A stretch of DNA of 37,483 nt from assembly GCA_019236675.1 (NCBI GenBank), contig JAFAIO010000315.1, positions 1 through 37,483 on the forward strand, given 5' to 3'. The DNA comes from Verrucomicrobiota bacterium. Its GTDB lineage: Bacteria; Verrucomicrobiota; Verrucomicrobiia; Chthoniobacterales; JAFAMB01. Shown here piece by piece: positions 17,827 through 26,248 of this stretch; position 1 is the stretch's first letter, and the number at the start of each line of letters is the position of its first letter. Below the pieces are notes generated by a model. The model was not told where the DNA came from, ran no database searches, and worked only from the letters and a program-made list of their open reading frames with translations. A program made the translations under genes and the position numbers.

Positions 17827-19239
17827 ATGTCAACGCTGGAGAAGTTGAAAGCTTCACCACGTAAATCGCTCGGGCAAAACTTTTTACACGATAATAATCT
17901 CGCCCGTTGGATTGTTGAATGCCTCGAACTGCAGGAGGGCGAACACGTCTTGGAAATCGGCCCTGGTCTGGGTGCTCTGACCGAGTGGTTGCCCCTCGAT
18001 CGGGTGTCGGCAACTTTGCTCGAAAAGGACCGTTTGTTCGCTTCGTTTCTGCAGGAGCGGTTCAGTGAACCCTCCGTGGAGGTCAAGCTGGGCGACGCGC
18101 TTCAATACGATAAACGGGCTCTTTTCTGTAAAGGCGAGGTTAAGTTGGTCGGCAACTTGCCTTACTACGTATCGACAGCTCTGCTGTTCCATTTCTCCGC
18201 TGAGCCATGCCCAATCTCTCGCATGGTATTGACCGTCCAGAAGGAAGTCGGTGACCGTGTCACAGCTTCTCCCAGATCCGGCGAGTACGGTTCGCTTTCC
18301 GTTTTGCTGCAACGCCGGTGGCACATCAAACGGTTGCGGGTCCTCCCCCCGAGCGTATTTCTCCCACGGCCAGAGGTCGATTCCCTGGTAATCGAGCTTA
18401 GAAAAAAGCGACCAGAGGATGTGCCGGAGATCGGTGAGCAGCGGTTCGAGAAAGTCGTGAAGGCGGGATTCTCGGAAAGACGGAAGAAGCTGACGAATAC
18501 GCTCTCAAAATTGGTGCCCTCGCGAGCGGTAGAAGAAGCCCTGGCGGCCGGCGGGCTTAGCGGACTCTCGCGGGCGGAAGAATTATCGCCCGAGGCCTGG
18601 GTCAATCTAGCAATGCGCCTAGGGGATTTTTGCTCGGTGGCGAACCGCGATCTTCGGCCCGAGGGCTTAGGCCAACCTCGAGCTGAGGCCGTCGTGCCGC
18701 CGCCTCGAGCGGCAGCCGTGGATCCGAGAGAGAGTCTCCAGGTCGTGGATGAGCAAGATCGCCCAATCCGAGGTGTCGACCGGGCAACCGTCCACTCTCA
18801 GAAGCTCTTGCATCGCGCAGTCCATATTCTCGTGCTGAACCGCGCCGGCGAAGTGTTTCTACAACGGCGTTCTTACCGTAAAGATACTTTCCCCAGGAAA
18901 TGGGATTCTAGCGCAGCCGGGCATGTCGACGAGGGAGAATCCTACGACGCATGCGCTGGCCGGGAAGTGCGCGAAGAGCTCGGCTTGATCGCTGAACCCG
19001 TAGAGATCGCCCGGGTTACAGCCTCGGAAAAGACAGGTCAGGAATTCATAAGCGTTTACCTGGCCCAAGCCGAAGAAATTGTCGACCTCAACGAACGGGA
19101 GATAGAAACCGGCGGTTTCTTTCCGTTAGGGATCGTTGACGAATGGATCGAAAGCCGTCCTGGGGATTTTGCGTCTGGTTTCTTAGAATGCTATCGCAAG
19201 GTGCAAGCGAGGCTAGGAGCGGCGAAAAGTGACAGGTGA
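17827..19239 (+). CDS. rsmA: 16S rRNA dimethyltransferase RsmA (KsgA) fused to C-terminal NUDIX hydrolase
   Basis: KSLGQNFLHDNNLA, VLEIGPGLGALTEWL, VGNLPYYVS, FLPRPEVDS; then complete Nudix box GHVDEGESYDACAGREVREELGL in the same ORF. Confidence 0.93.
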   Translation: MSTLEKLKASPRKSLGQNFLHDNNLARWIVECLELQEGEHVLEIGPGLGALTEWLPLDRVSATLLEKDRLFASFLQERFSEPSVEVKLGDALQYDKRALFCKGEVKLVGNLPYYVSTALLFHFSAEPCPISRMVLTVQKEVGDRVTASPRSGEYGSLSVLLQRRWHIKRLRVLPPSVFLPRPEVDSLVIELRKKRPEDVPEIGEQRFEKVVKAGFSERRKKLTNTLSKLVPSRAVEEALAAGGLSGLSRAEELSPEAWVNLAMRLGDFCSVANRDLRPEGLGQPRAEAVVPPPRAAAVDPRESLQVVDEQDRPIRGVDRATVHSQKLLHRAVHILVLNRAGEVFLQRRSYRKDTFPRKWDSSAAGHVDEGESYDACAGREVREELGLIAEPVEIARVTASEKTGQEFISVYLAQAEEIVDLNEREIETGGFFPLGIVDEWIESRPGDFASGFLECYRKVQARLGAAKSDR

Positions 19240-20032
19240 GACGGCTGTTCCCGGCGGTTCCTTCAACCCTGACTCCTTGCCCCGTATCCGCGAGATCCTG
19301 AATCGCGATAGGGAATGGAGTCTGTACGCTTTGGGTGATCTGGCGCTGGCGGAGGTTATGCATTGTGAGTGGCGCTTCAGTGCGGTTAATCCATCCGCCC
19401 TGACATTGTTTTATCGAGCCTTTGATCCTCCCGTTTTCTTCGCCATTGGCGCCGCTATGGCCTTAGAACGGCTTCTCGATCAGGCTCCGCTGCCTCCAAG
19501 GCTTTATCTGCATATTAGACCTGAGATTTTAGACTTAGTGTGTGCACGCTATCACCGAGTAACGACGAAGATGATGCAGAGGATGATCCTCCGGAGTGCC
19601 GCCTTGGCGGAATTCGCCGGCACTGAAATCATTTCAGCGAACGAATTGAATGAATTAGTCGAGCTCTACAATTGCCGCGACGGGAAGGAAAAAGAAGGAA
19701 CCTTCTTTTTGCCCGCTCAGGTGGAAGAAGGGATCTACTTTGGAGCCCGTTGCAACGGCCGGTTGGTGGCAGCAGCGGGAACGCATTTGATCAACCGGCG
19801 TGAGGGCGTTGCTGCCATTGGGAATGTTTTTTGTCTTCCCGCCTATCGCGGCAAAGGTCTGGGAGGCCGTGTGACCAGCGCGGTCGTTAACGCCCTGGTT
19901 AGAGAAGGCATCCAGACCATCGGCCTGAACGTTAGTCCCGAAAGCCCCGCAACGAGGCTTTATCACCGCCTCGGCTTCCGAGAAGCGTGTCGGTATGTAG
20001 AAGGAACGGCCGCAGGAAGAGCGAGGAGCTAG
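19229..20032 (+). CDS. GNAT-family N-acetyltransferase
   Basis: GNVFCLPAYRGKGLGGRVTSAVVNALVREG...LNVSPESPATRLYHRLGFRE. Stop TAG lies in the AGGAGCTAG terminus of the adjacent repeat. Confidence 0.88.
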   Translation: MTGETAVPGGSFNPDSLPRIREILNRDREWSLYALGDLALAEVMHCEWRFSAVNPSALTLFYRAFDPPVFFAIGAAMALERLLDQAPLPPRLYLHIRPEILDLVCARYHRVTTKMMQRMILRSAALAEFAGTEIISANELNELVELYNCRDGKEKEGTFFLPAQVEEGIYFGARCNGRLVAAAGTHLINRREGVAAIGNVFCLPAYRGKGLGGRVTSAVVNALVREGIQTIGLNVSPESPATRLYHRLGFREACRYVEGTAAGRARS

Positions 20033-20498
20033 AATCTAGGAGCTAGGACGGGGTGGGCGTGCAAGGTGAGGGTGGCTCTTGTGGAGCGCTGCCTCGCTTG
20101 CGAGGCCGATGCGGTCGGAGACTTGGTGGGGCGAGGGCCTGCCGCGCCGTAGGCTTGGCGAAGGCGGGCTCCCGAAAGACCTAACGGTTTTACCGGAGGT
20201 GATGTGTTCGAAGGGTTTGCTTCGGGTGGCTACACCAAGACGCTCGCCGAGCCGCGGACATATCGCGTGTTCTCACTTTATGTGGTGCCACATCCTAGAC
20301 CCGCGGCTCGGCGAGTTTACAGGCCTAACGTGGCGCTTGGTATCCAGGTCGTTTCTTCGCCCTGGCTTTGCGTATCGGCCGTGCGGGAGCCTCGCCCCAC
20401 CAGGTGTCCGACCTCATCGGCCTCGCTTGCGAGGCAGCGCTCCACAAGAGCCAGCCTGACCTTGCACACCCCCGCCCCTCCTAGCTCCTAACTCCTAG
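20024..20498. repeat. Large nested foldback element
   Basis: About 110-bp imperfect inverted arms (20024-20137 / 20388-20498) sharing agctagga...gtgcaaggt...ctcttgtggagcgctgcctcgcttgcgaggccgat...gtggggcgagg; inner ctcgccgagccgcgg / ccgcggctcggcgag. Confidence 0.92.
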
Positions 20499-21025
20499 TA
20501 GAGAATAAACTCGATCCAGCGTCCGATTTCATCGTGTCCCTGCTCACCTTCCCTCCAGCCCAAGTGCTGATAAAACTCGCGCGCATTTTTGTTAGCCGAT
20601 TGGCATTTTAGTTTAGCTGGTCTGGAAATAGTTCTGAGCGCCGAATCGAGCAGAGCTCGGCCAATGCCAACCCGGTGGAACTCCGGTAATACGTAAAGGT
20701 GATGAATGAAATTTTCTGGCATCCAGATTCCCACGAAGCCGATGACCCCATTCATCGAGTGATCCGCAACCAATAGCGATTCCCCCAGAGTGTCCGGACC
20801 GAAATCACTCGGTTTGAATCTTTTGGGATTTACCCACGAAAACGTCGAAGCGCGGACTTTGGTATAGATTTCCTGGCATCGGGCTGAGTCCCGGCGAGGT
20901 TCAAAGACACGAATCCGCAGCCCGGTATCTAATGTTCCTGTATTGAAGGAGTCCATCTGATAAGGCGATGCCGACCGAATCCGGCATTTTCCTGGATTTT
21001 TGCGATGAAAACCGAGTTTGTGCAA
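20495..21025 (-). CDS. GNAT-family N-acetyltransferase
   Basis: HHLYVLPEFHRVGIGRALLDSALR...NKNAREFYQHLGWREGE. Start may be the internal MDSFNTG. Confidence 0.85.
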   Translation of the reverse strand: MHKLGFHRKNPGKCRIRSASPYQMDSFNTGTLDTGLRIRVFEPRRDSARCQEIYTKVRASTFSWVNPKRFKPSDFGPDTLGESLLVADHSMNGVIGFVGIWMPENFIHHLYVLPEFHRVGIGRALLDSALRTISRPAKLKCQSANKNAREFYQHLGWREGEQGHDEIGRWIEFILY

Positions 21026-21034
21026 GTCATCACC

Positions 21035-21126
21035 GTTTGGCGCTCAGGGTTCGGCGTACACCGTTTGCGGTTGGGGAGATCGAGTTGCGAACGCCAAACG
21101 CTAAACACCGAACGCCGAACGCTGAA
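21035..21126. repeat. Inverted NRAACGC heptamer arrays
   Basis: 21088-21122 cgaacgc-caaacgc-taaacac-cgaacgc-cgaacgc in 7-bp register; opposite-orientation arm gtttggcgctcagggttcggcgt at 21035. Confidence 0.75.
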
Positions 21127-21189
21127 ATGTCATACGCCATCGTTCGGTGAATAAACCTTTTCCCGATTTCGTCCCATAAGCTTAGGACT

Positions 21190-21660
21190 ATGAAAGCGAA
21201 AATTCTCATCATAGCGACGGTCGTTGGGTTAGGAATCACCACGGTGGCGTTTGGGGACGAAATTCAATTCGTAACCTTACCTCAAGCGGTGCGGACAGCG
21301 GTTATTCGCGAGACGAATATTCCAGATTATTCGCGAGTCACCCGGGTATACCAAGACCAGAATGGATTATATGAAGTGACCGTGCGTAGAAACACGGATA
21401 ACGAGGTGCTCTATCTTGAGCCAACCGGCTCTGTAGTACGAGAGCAAACCGTAGCGTTGAACGCGCCGGTCGTGCCGGCGAGAGGAGTAATAACAAGGAC
21501 AGTTACAATCGAACAACCGACCGTCGATACTTTTGTCCGAGATCTAGATCAGCCCGACCGGTTCCAACTGATCGAGAAGAAAGGCCACAAAGAAGTCTAT
21601 CTTGATAAACAGACCGGCCAACGTTGGAGAGTTGAAGTTAGACAAGTACCCAAAGACTAA
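21190..21660 (+). CDS. Secreted PepSY-like hypothetical protein
   Basis: Signal peptide MKAKILIIATVVGLGITTVAFG; RVTRVYQDQNGLYEVTVRRNTDNEVLYLEPTGSVV. Confidence 0.6.
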   Translation: MKAKILIIATVVGLGITTVAFGDEIQFVTLPQAVRTAVIRETNIPDYSRVTRVYQDQNGLYEVTVRRNTDNEVLYLEPTGSVVREQTVALNAPVVPARGVITRTVTIEQPTVDTFVRDLDQPDRFQLIEKKGHKEVYLDKQTGQRWRVEVRQVPKD

Positions 21661-21710
21661 GCCGGGAATTGGTGGCTATAGATTGAGGCTTGTTAGTTTC
21701 TGTTGAAGTC

Positions 21711-21744
21711 CACAGTAGCCCCGAGGACCTCGTCGGGGCTGCTG
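21711..21744 (+). terminator. Possible stem-loop terminator
   Basis: cagtagccccgagg acct cgtcggggctgctg stem followed by tttgg; 50 bp after a stop codon. No long T tract. Confidence 0.35.
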
Positions 21745-21775
21745 TTTGGAAACAAATCGAACGTAAGCATTAAAT

Positions 21776-21845
21776 AGTAAGCGGTCAGCCCCTAATCAGT
21801 AGGAATTTCCGTTATGGGCATACCGCTTACGGCTTACTGCTTACT
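21776..21845. repeat. Inverted AGTAAGC/GCTTACT word pair
   Basis: agtaagcggtcag...cagtagg versus taccgcttacggcttactgcttact. Confidence 0.65.
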
Positions 21846-21887
21846 TTTCTTTGTGTCCTTTGTGTCTTTGTGGTGAATTCCTTTTCT

Positions 21888-22181
21888 ATGGTTGCCGTCG
21901 TGGTACATCTTCAGGTTAAGCCCGAGTCTTTGGACCAATTCGTTGCGGAAACGAAAGAGAACGCCCGAAACAGTCGCAAAGAGTCGGGCGTGGTTCGATT
22001 CGACGTCATTCAACAGGTCGATGATCCGAGCCGGTTCGTGCTATTTGAGCTCTATCGCGATGAACAGGCGATTGAAGCTCATCGAGCCACTCCTCATTAC
22101 GGCAAGTGGCGAGACGCGGTTCCCGCTTTCCTCGTGACCGAGAGAACCCGCCAAATCTATCGGGCCATCGAACCAGATTAA
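21888..22181 (+). CDS. Antibiotic biosynthesis monooxygenase (ABM/YgiN-like) family protein
   Basis: VVVHLQVKPESLDQFVAETKENARNSRKESGVVRFDVIQQVDDPSRFVLFELYRDEQAIEAHRATPHY. Confidence 0.9.
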   Translation: MVAVVVHLQVKPESLDQFVAETKENARNSRKESGVVRFDVIQQVDDPSRFVLFELYRDEQAIEAHRATPHYGKWRDAVPAFLVTERTRQIYRAIEPD

Positions 22182-22289
22182 AAACGCCGGGATCGTCGGG
22201 AACGGAGCTGCTAGTAGGACGTTCCCGCTCGTTCTCGGCGCTCCCGGCGTTGCCGCTCGTTGACCTTCTGTGTCTCTGTGGTGAATTTC
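22181..22289. repeat. Inverted-repeat element ending in CTTCTGTGTCTCTGTGGTGAATTTC
   Basis: aacgccgggatcgtcgggaacg...ctagtaggacgttcc...cggcgctcccggcgtt, then terminal motif; homologous layout to 8591-8710. Confidence 0.8.
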
Positions 22290-22293
22290 TGCC

Positions 22294-23442
22294 GTGAGCT
22301 TTGAGCTATCGGTTCCGGAAAAGATTATTTTTGGCAAAGGCAGCCTAGCCCGGCTGGGACAGTTGGTTTCCGGTTTCGGGAGCCGGGTTCTCATCGCACA
22401 CGGAGCCAACCCTGATCGAGCCCACTCCATTGAGGGGCTGTTGGCCCAATCGACGATCACTTTGTACCCGGTCCGGAATGAGCCTACGACCGAAGACATA
22501 GCCAAGGGCGTCGCAGAAGCGAAAACGAGAGAAGTTACGCTCGTTATCGGTATTGGCGGCGGTAGCGTGATCGACGCCGCCAAAGCGATTTCCGCGCTTG
22601 CCACTAACACGGGTGATATTCTCGACTATCTGGAAGTGATCGGTCGAGGGAACCCGCTGACGAAACCTGGATTACCATGTGTGGCGATTCCCACCACAGC
22701 GGGTACCGGCGCAGAGGTGACCAAGAATGCAGTGATCGCGTCCCTAGAGCATCAGGTCAAAGTCAGCTTGCGCAGCCCCTTCCTTTTGCCGCGGATTGCG
22801 CTAGTCGACCCCGAGCTTACCTATTCGCTTCCAGTCAAGGTCACGATTGCAACCGGTCTGGATGCCTTGACACAGCTCATCGAGCCTCTGGTTTCCTCAC
22901 GAGCCAATCCGGCAACGGATGGCCTTTGCCGGGAAGGGATTCCTCGAGTCGCCCGTTCGCTGCCTGCGGTCGTACAGAACGGCAAAGATTTCGCTGCACG
23001 AGAGGGAATGGCCTTGGCAAGCTTGTTTGGAGGCTTGGCTCTGGCAAACTCCGGCTTAGGAGCAGTCCATGGGTTCGCCGGACCGATTGGCGGAATGTTC
23101 AGTGTATCCCACGGGTTGATCTGCGGAATTCTGCTGCGATTCGTTGTGGACGCCAATATTCGCGCTCTGCGGCTCCGCGCGCCGGATTCAATCGCCTTAG
23201 CCCGGTACGACGAAATCGGTCGTCTGCTGACGGGTTCGCCAGATGCGCTTGCTACCGATGGATTGGCATGGCTAACCGATGTCAGCAAAACCTTAAACCT
23301 GCCGGCCCTGTCGTCGCTTGGGATACCAAGAGAAGCAATCTCCGAGATCGCCAGCAAAACAGCCAAAGCCAGTAGCACGAAAGCGAACCCGATCGAGCTA
23401 ACCCTGCCCGAGCTAGAAGCGATCCTCGAGGCGGCATGGTAG
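22294..23442 (+). CDS. Iron-containing alcohol dehydrogenase family protein
   Basis: IGIGGGSVIDAAKAISAL, AIPTTAGTGAEVTKNAVI, GLDALTQLIEPLVS, GAVHGFAGPIGGMFSVSHG; GTG start. Confidence 0.94.
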   Translation: MSFELSVPEKIIFGKGSLARLGQLVSGFGSRVLIAHGANPDRAHSIEGLLAQSTITLYPVRNEPTTEDIAKGVAEAKTREVTLVIGIGGGSVIDAAKAISALATNTGDILDYLEVIGRGNPLTKPGLPCVAIPTTAGTGAEVTKNAVIASLEHQVKVSLRSPFLLPRIALVDPELTYSLPVKVTIATGLDALTQLIEPLVSSRANPATDGLCREGIPRVARSLPAVVQNGKDFAAREGMALASLFGGLALANSGLGAVHGFAGPIGGMFSVSHGLICGILLRFVVDANIRALRLRAPDSIALARYDEIGRLLTGSPDALATDGLAWLTDVSKTLNLPALSSLGIPREAISEIASKTAKASSTKANPIELTLPELEAILEAAW

Positions 23443-23464
23443 GGTAGGGTTAACAGTTAGCGTT

Positions 23465-23677
23465 CCCATATCGTCCTCGTCCGCGTCGTCGTCCTCGTCC
23501 TCGATTTGAGTTGGGTTTGTCCGAGCGCCGGTTTGTCGGTTAGGGGTCGCACGCGCCGACACATAAGTCCCATTTGTCCCATAAGTCCCATCCGTCCCAC
23601 GCCTGAACGTTTTGTCTCTCTCCCTAGGATGCCATTGAACAGCGCGCACCAATTCGAGGACGAGGACGAGTACGACA
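23465..23677. repeat. Second copy of GAGGACGA / GTCCCATNN composite element
   Basis: Left cgtcctcgtccgcgtcgtcgtcctcgtcctcgatttgag; centre acataagtcccatttgtcccataagtcccatccgtccca; right ttcgaggacgaggacgagtacga. Confidence 0.85.
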
Positions 23678-23683
23678 ATCTCT

Positions 23684-24244
23684 TTACGGGATCAGGGAGA
23701 ACACATATGCATCCTGCGGTTGGCCCCGGAGCAGTAATCGATTGCGGAGCAATCCTTCTCTAAGCGCGCCTACTTTCTCAGCGACCCGCTGGCTGGCGAC
23801 GTTGCCGGCAGCAACGAAGATCTCGATCCTGATCAACCCGAGCTGCGCAAAACCGAATTGCGCCAGCAGTGAGGCAGCTTCAGCCGCGAAACCTTGTTTG
23901 GTCCGGGAAGTTCTGATCCAGTAACCGATGGAGCCGTTGCGATGCGCCGGCCTGTCAAAAGTGATGCCGCATCCTCCCAGTATTTGATTGGTTTGTTGCT
24001 CAACAACTGTGAAGCCGAAACTGGAATCCGCTTCCCAGGCCTTCTGGCAATGCGCAACCCATTGCTCTGTCTCGGCTATCGAATAGTCGGGATGCAACCA
24101 TTCCATCCAAGGCGAAAGCTCGGCACTCGACTCGGTGATCGCTTCATAGAGTTCCTTTACCTGGCTCGCCTGGACCGGCGCGAGCGCGATTCGCCCGCCG
24201 TCGGCGATAGAGTGGGGAATGGCAAGCATGTGGCTATTTATCAC
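23684..24244 (-). CDS. GNAT acetyltransferase, RimJ/RimL-like
   Basis: SIGYWIRTSRTKQGFAAEAASLLAQFGFAQLGLIRIEIFVAAGNVASQRVAEKVGALREGLLRN. Confidence 0.9.
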   Translation of the reverse strand: MINSHMLAIPHSIADGGRIALAPVQASQVKELYEAITESSAELSPWMEWLHPDYSIAETEQWVAHCQKAWEADSSFGFTVVEQQTNQILGGCGITFDRPAHRNGSIGYWIRTSRTKQGFAAEAASLLAQFGFAQLGLIRIEIFVAAGNVASQRVAEKVGALREGLLRNRLLLRGQPQDAYVFSLIP

Positions 24245-24281
24245 GGTTCGAATGGATGAACGAGCTCAGCGCGCCCTCTCA

Positions 24282-24427
24282 AGTAGTCAGTAATCAGTGA
24301 GTCAGTAATCAGTACAGAAGATGTTCGCGACCAACTGCTTACCGCTTACCGCTTACTGCTTACTGCTTACTGCTTACTGCTTACCGCTTGCTGCTTACTG
24401 AATACTGAATACTGAATACTGAATACT
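24282..24427. repeat. Heptamer tandem array (ACTGCTT)n-(ACTGAAT)4 with inverted partner
   Basis: 24334-24424: 13 consecutive 7-mers (actgctt/accgctt/gctgctt then actgaat x4); inverted related words agtagtcagtaatcagtgagtcagtaatcagtac at 24282-24315. Confidence 0.92.
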
Positions 24428-24450
24428 ATTTCCCCGATCGAGTGCTGCCC

Positions 24451-25854
24451 CTACCGCAAGACGAACACCATCACGCTCCGGGCCGGCAGATCAAAGCTGA
24501 GCTCTGAGCTGTCGAGTGTAAAGGTGAAAGCCGGGACAAGCTGGGGAGTTGCTCCGTGGGAATCGAATCGGCGTCCCGAAACGACCTTGGTCGGAAACGG
24601 GGAGTTCACAATACGGGCATCGATCTTCCTGGAGTCCTGGCTCAAGTTCGCGGTTGCCAGTACCCAGTCGCGCTCAGTACGTACACAAACCGACGCCAGG
24701 CCGAAGGTAAGCTGTTTCTGCTTGGCGACATCGCAGTTTGGCGGGATGAGTTCCGAGAACATCTGGAGGGCGGCCGCAGCCGGTTTGCGTTGTCCCTCCT
24801 CGTTTAGAAGACCAAAAGCGTCCTGGGTCCAGGCCGGATCTTCTGCCTGCCAATAAGACAATGAATTGGCGCCGTCCCCGACTAGTTTAATTGCTTCGGC
24901 CACTACTGAAACCGCGAAATCAGGTGAATCAGCGGCATTATTGTCGCCGCGGTTTCGCGGGCCGGAATCGTAAGGGGACCGTTCCCATTGCGGGTTCTCG
25001 CTGCTGAATTCAGTGATCGCGATCGGTAGTTGATGAGCTTTCGCCAATAACCCCAACGGGATTCCGCAAAATCCAGCTGGCTCCGGCCGTCTGACGGTGT
25101 CCATGTCGTGCCAGGAAAGCTGTGCCAAAAGGGAGATATGCCCGGTTCGTTCCAGCACTTGGGTGTAAGCCTCGACAGTCGACGCGGAGGCTACACCAGG
25201 CCCTTCGATCCCAACCCCCGCTAGCCCCGTCCTATCAAGGGTCGCGCGGGTGGCAAACACCAAGGCATCGTATTGTTCCGGCGAAAATTGGGTGCCAGCC
25301 GCGCTATCCGGTTCATTGATCAACTCGATCGTGCTCGGCAGCAGTCGCAGGCGCTTGGCATATAACAGGTGGGCCGCGATCCAATTCGCGTAATCCTGGA
25401 TGTTATCCGGGTTGATCCTGGCGTGACTGAACTCGCTGTCACCACTGCTGATGCACCAGGTTGAAGGTACCTGCCAGAAAACCAGATCTAACTTGAGGCG
25501 CAGTTGGTTGATCTCGTCGTGCAGTTGCGAATAAACGGTTGTCTCATCGGCGTCGGCAGCCTTGTTGATCGCCGACGAGATCTCTGCGACCGACATATGG
25601 TTCTTTAATTGTTCGTCTGTGAGTCTCGAAGTGAAGCCGACGCGCACGAACCTGCAGTGCAGGTCGCGCAATAAGGCATCGCGTTCGGCTAAATGACTCG
25701 TGGCAGGCCAGAGCTGGACCCCGAATCCAGAGAACTTTCGCGGTGGGCCAAAATCAAAGACGAGACTATCGTCCGCAACGGCGTGTGAAGTCAGGATACA
25801 AGTTAGAAAAGCAACGATACCGGCGGATCTAGCAAAAAAGACAACATCGTTCAC
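24451..25854 (-). CDS. Secreted clan GH-A-like glycoside hydrolase
   Basis: Signal peptide; acid/base candidate in TIELINEPDSAAG and nucleophile candidate in LPIAITEFSSENPQW; C-terminal beta domain. Confidence 0.7.
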   Translation of the reverse strand: MNDVVFFARSAGIVAFLTCILTSHAVADDSLVFDFGPPRKFSGFGVQLWPATSHLAERDALLRDLHCRFVRVGFTSRLTDEQLKNHMSVAEISSAINKAADADETTVYSQLHDEINQLRLKLDLVFWQVPSTWCISSGDSEFSHARINPDNIQDYANWIAAHLLYAKRLRLLPSTIELINEPDSAAGTQFSPEQYDALVFATRATLDRTGLAGVGIEGPGVASASTVEAYTQVLERTGHISLLAQLSWHDMDTVRRPEPAGFCGIPLGLLAKAHQLPIAITEFSSENPQWERSPYDSGPRNRGDNNAADSPDFAVSVVAEAIKLVGDGANSLSYWQAEDPAWTQDAFGLLNEEGQRKPAAAALQMFSELIPPNCDVAKQKQLTFGLASVCVRTERDWVLATANLSQDSRKIDARIVNSPFPTKVVSGRRFDSHGATPQLVPAFTFTLDSSELSFDLPARSVMVFVLR

Positions 25855-25905
25855 TCGAAACGCTTAGCGTGTTCGGAGGTCGGTTGCCAGTGGCTGTTCC
25901 AAGAA

Positions 25906-26246
25906 TGGTGGGGCGAGGGCGGGCGCGCGTAGGCTTTGCGAAGCCAGGCTCCCGAAAGGCTTGTCTCTTATCCCGAAGGGATTAAAGGACTAAGCCCGGG
26001 GTTTTAACCCCGGGGACACGCGATAAAATGCGTCCGCCCTCACAAGGGGCGGTAGAGATTTCATTTCGGACCCGGTTTTGACACCTGATCGCATCACATT
26101 GCGCTCTGCCGCCCCTTCAGGGCGGATCGCTTTTTTTCCCTACCCGGGGTTAAACCGGTTAAAACCCCGGGCTTAGTCCTTTAATCCCTTCGGGATAAGA
26201 CCGCCCTTCCAAGCTCCAAGCTCCTAGATTCCAGCTCCTGACTCCT
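25906..26246. repeat. Compound nested inverted-repeat element
   Basis: Perfect 44-bp arms 25966-26009 / 26157-26200 (tcttatcccgaagggattaaaggactaagcccggggttttaacc); inner arms tccgccctcacaaggggcggtagag / ctctgccgccccttcagggcgga; ends with agctcca-agctcct-agattcc-agctcct-gactcct. Confidence 0.95.
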
Positions 26247-26248
26247 TC

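Noticed and set aside
24334-24424. Possible CRISPR array
   Set aside because: 7-bp tandem words with no spacers and no cas genes; a heptamer satellite, not CRISPR.
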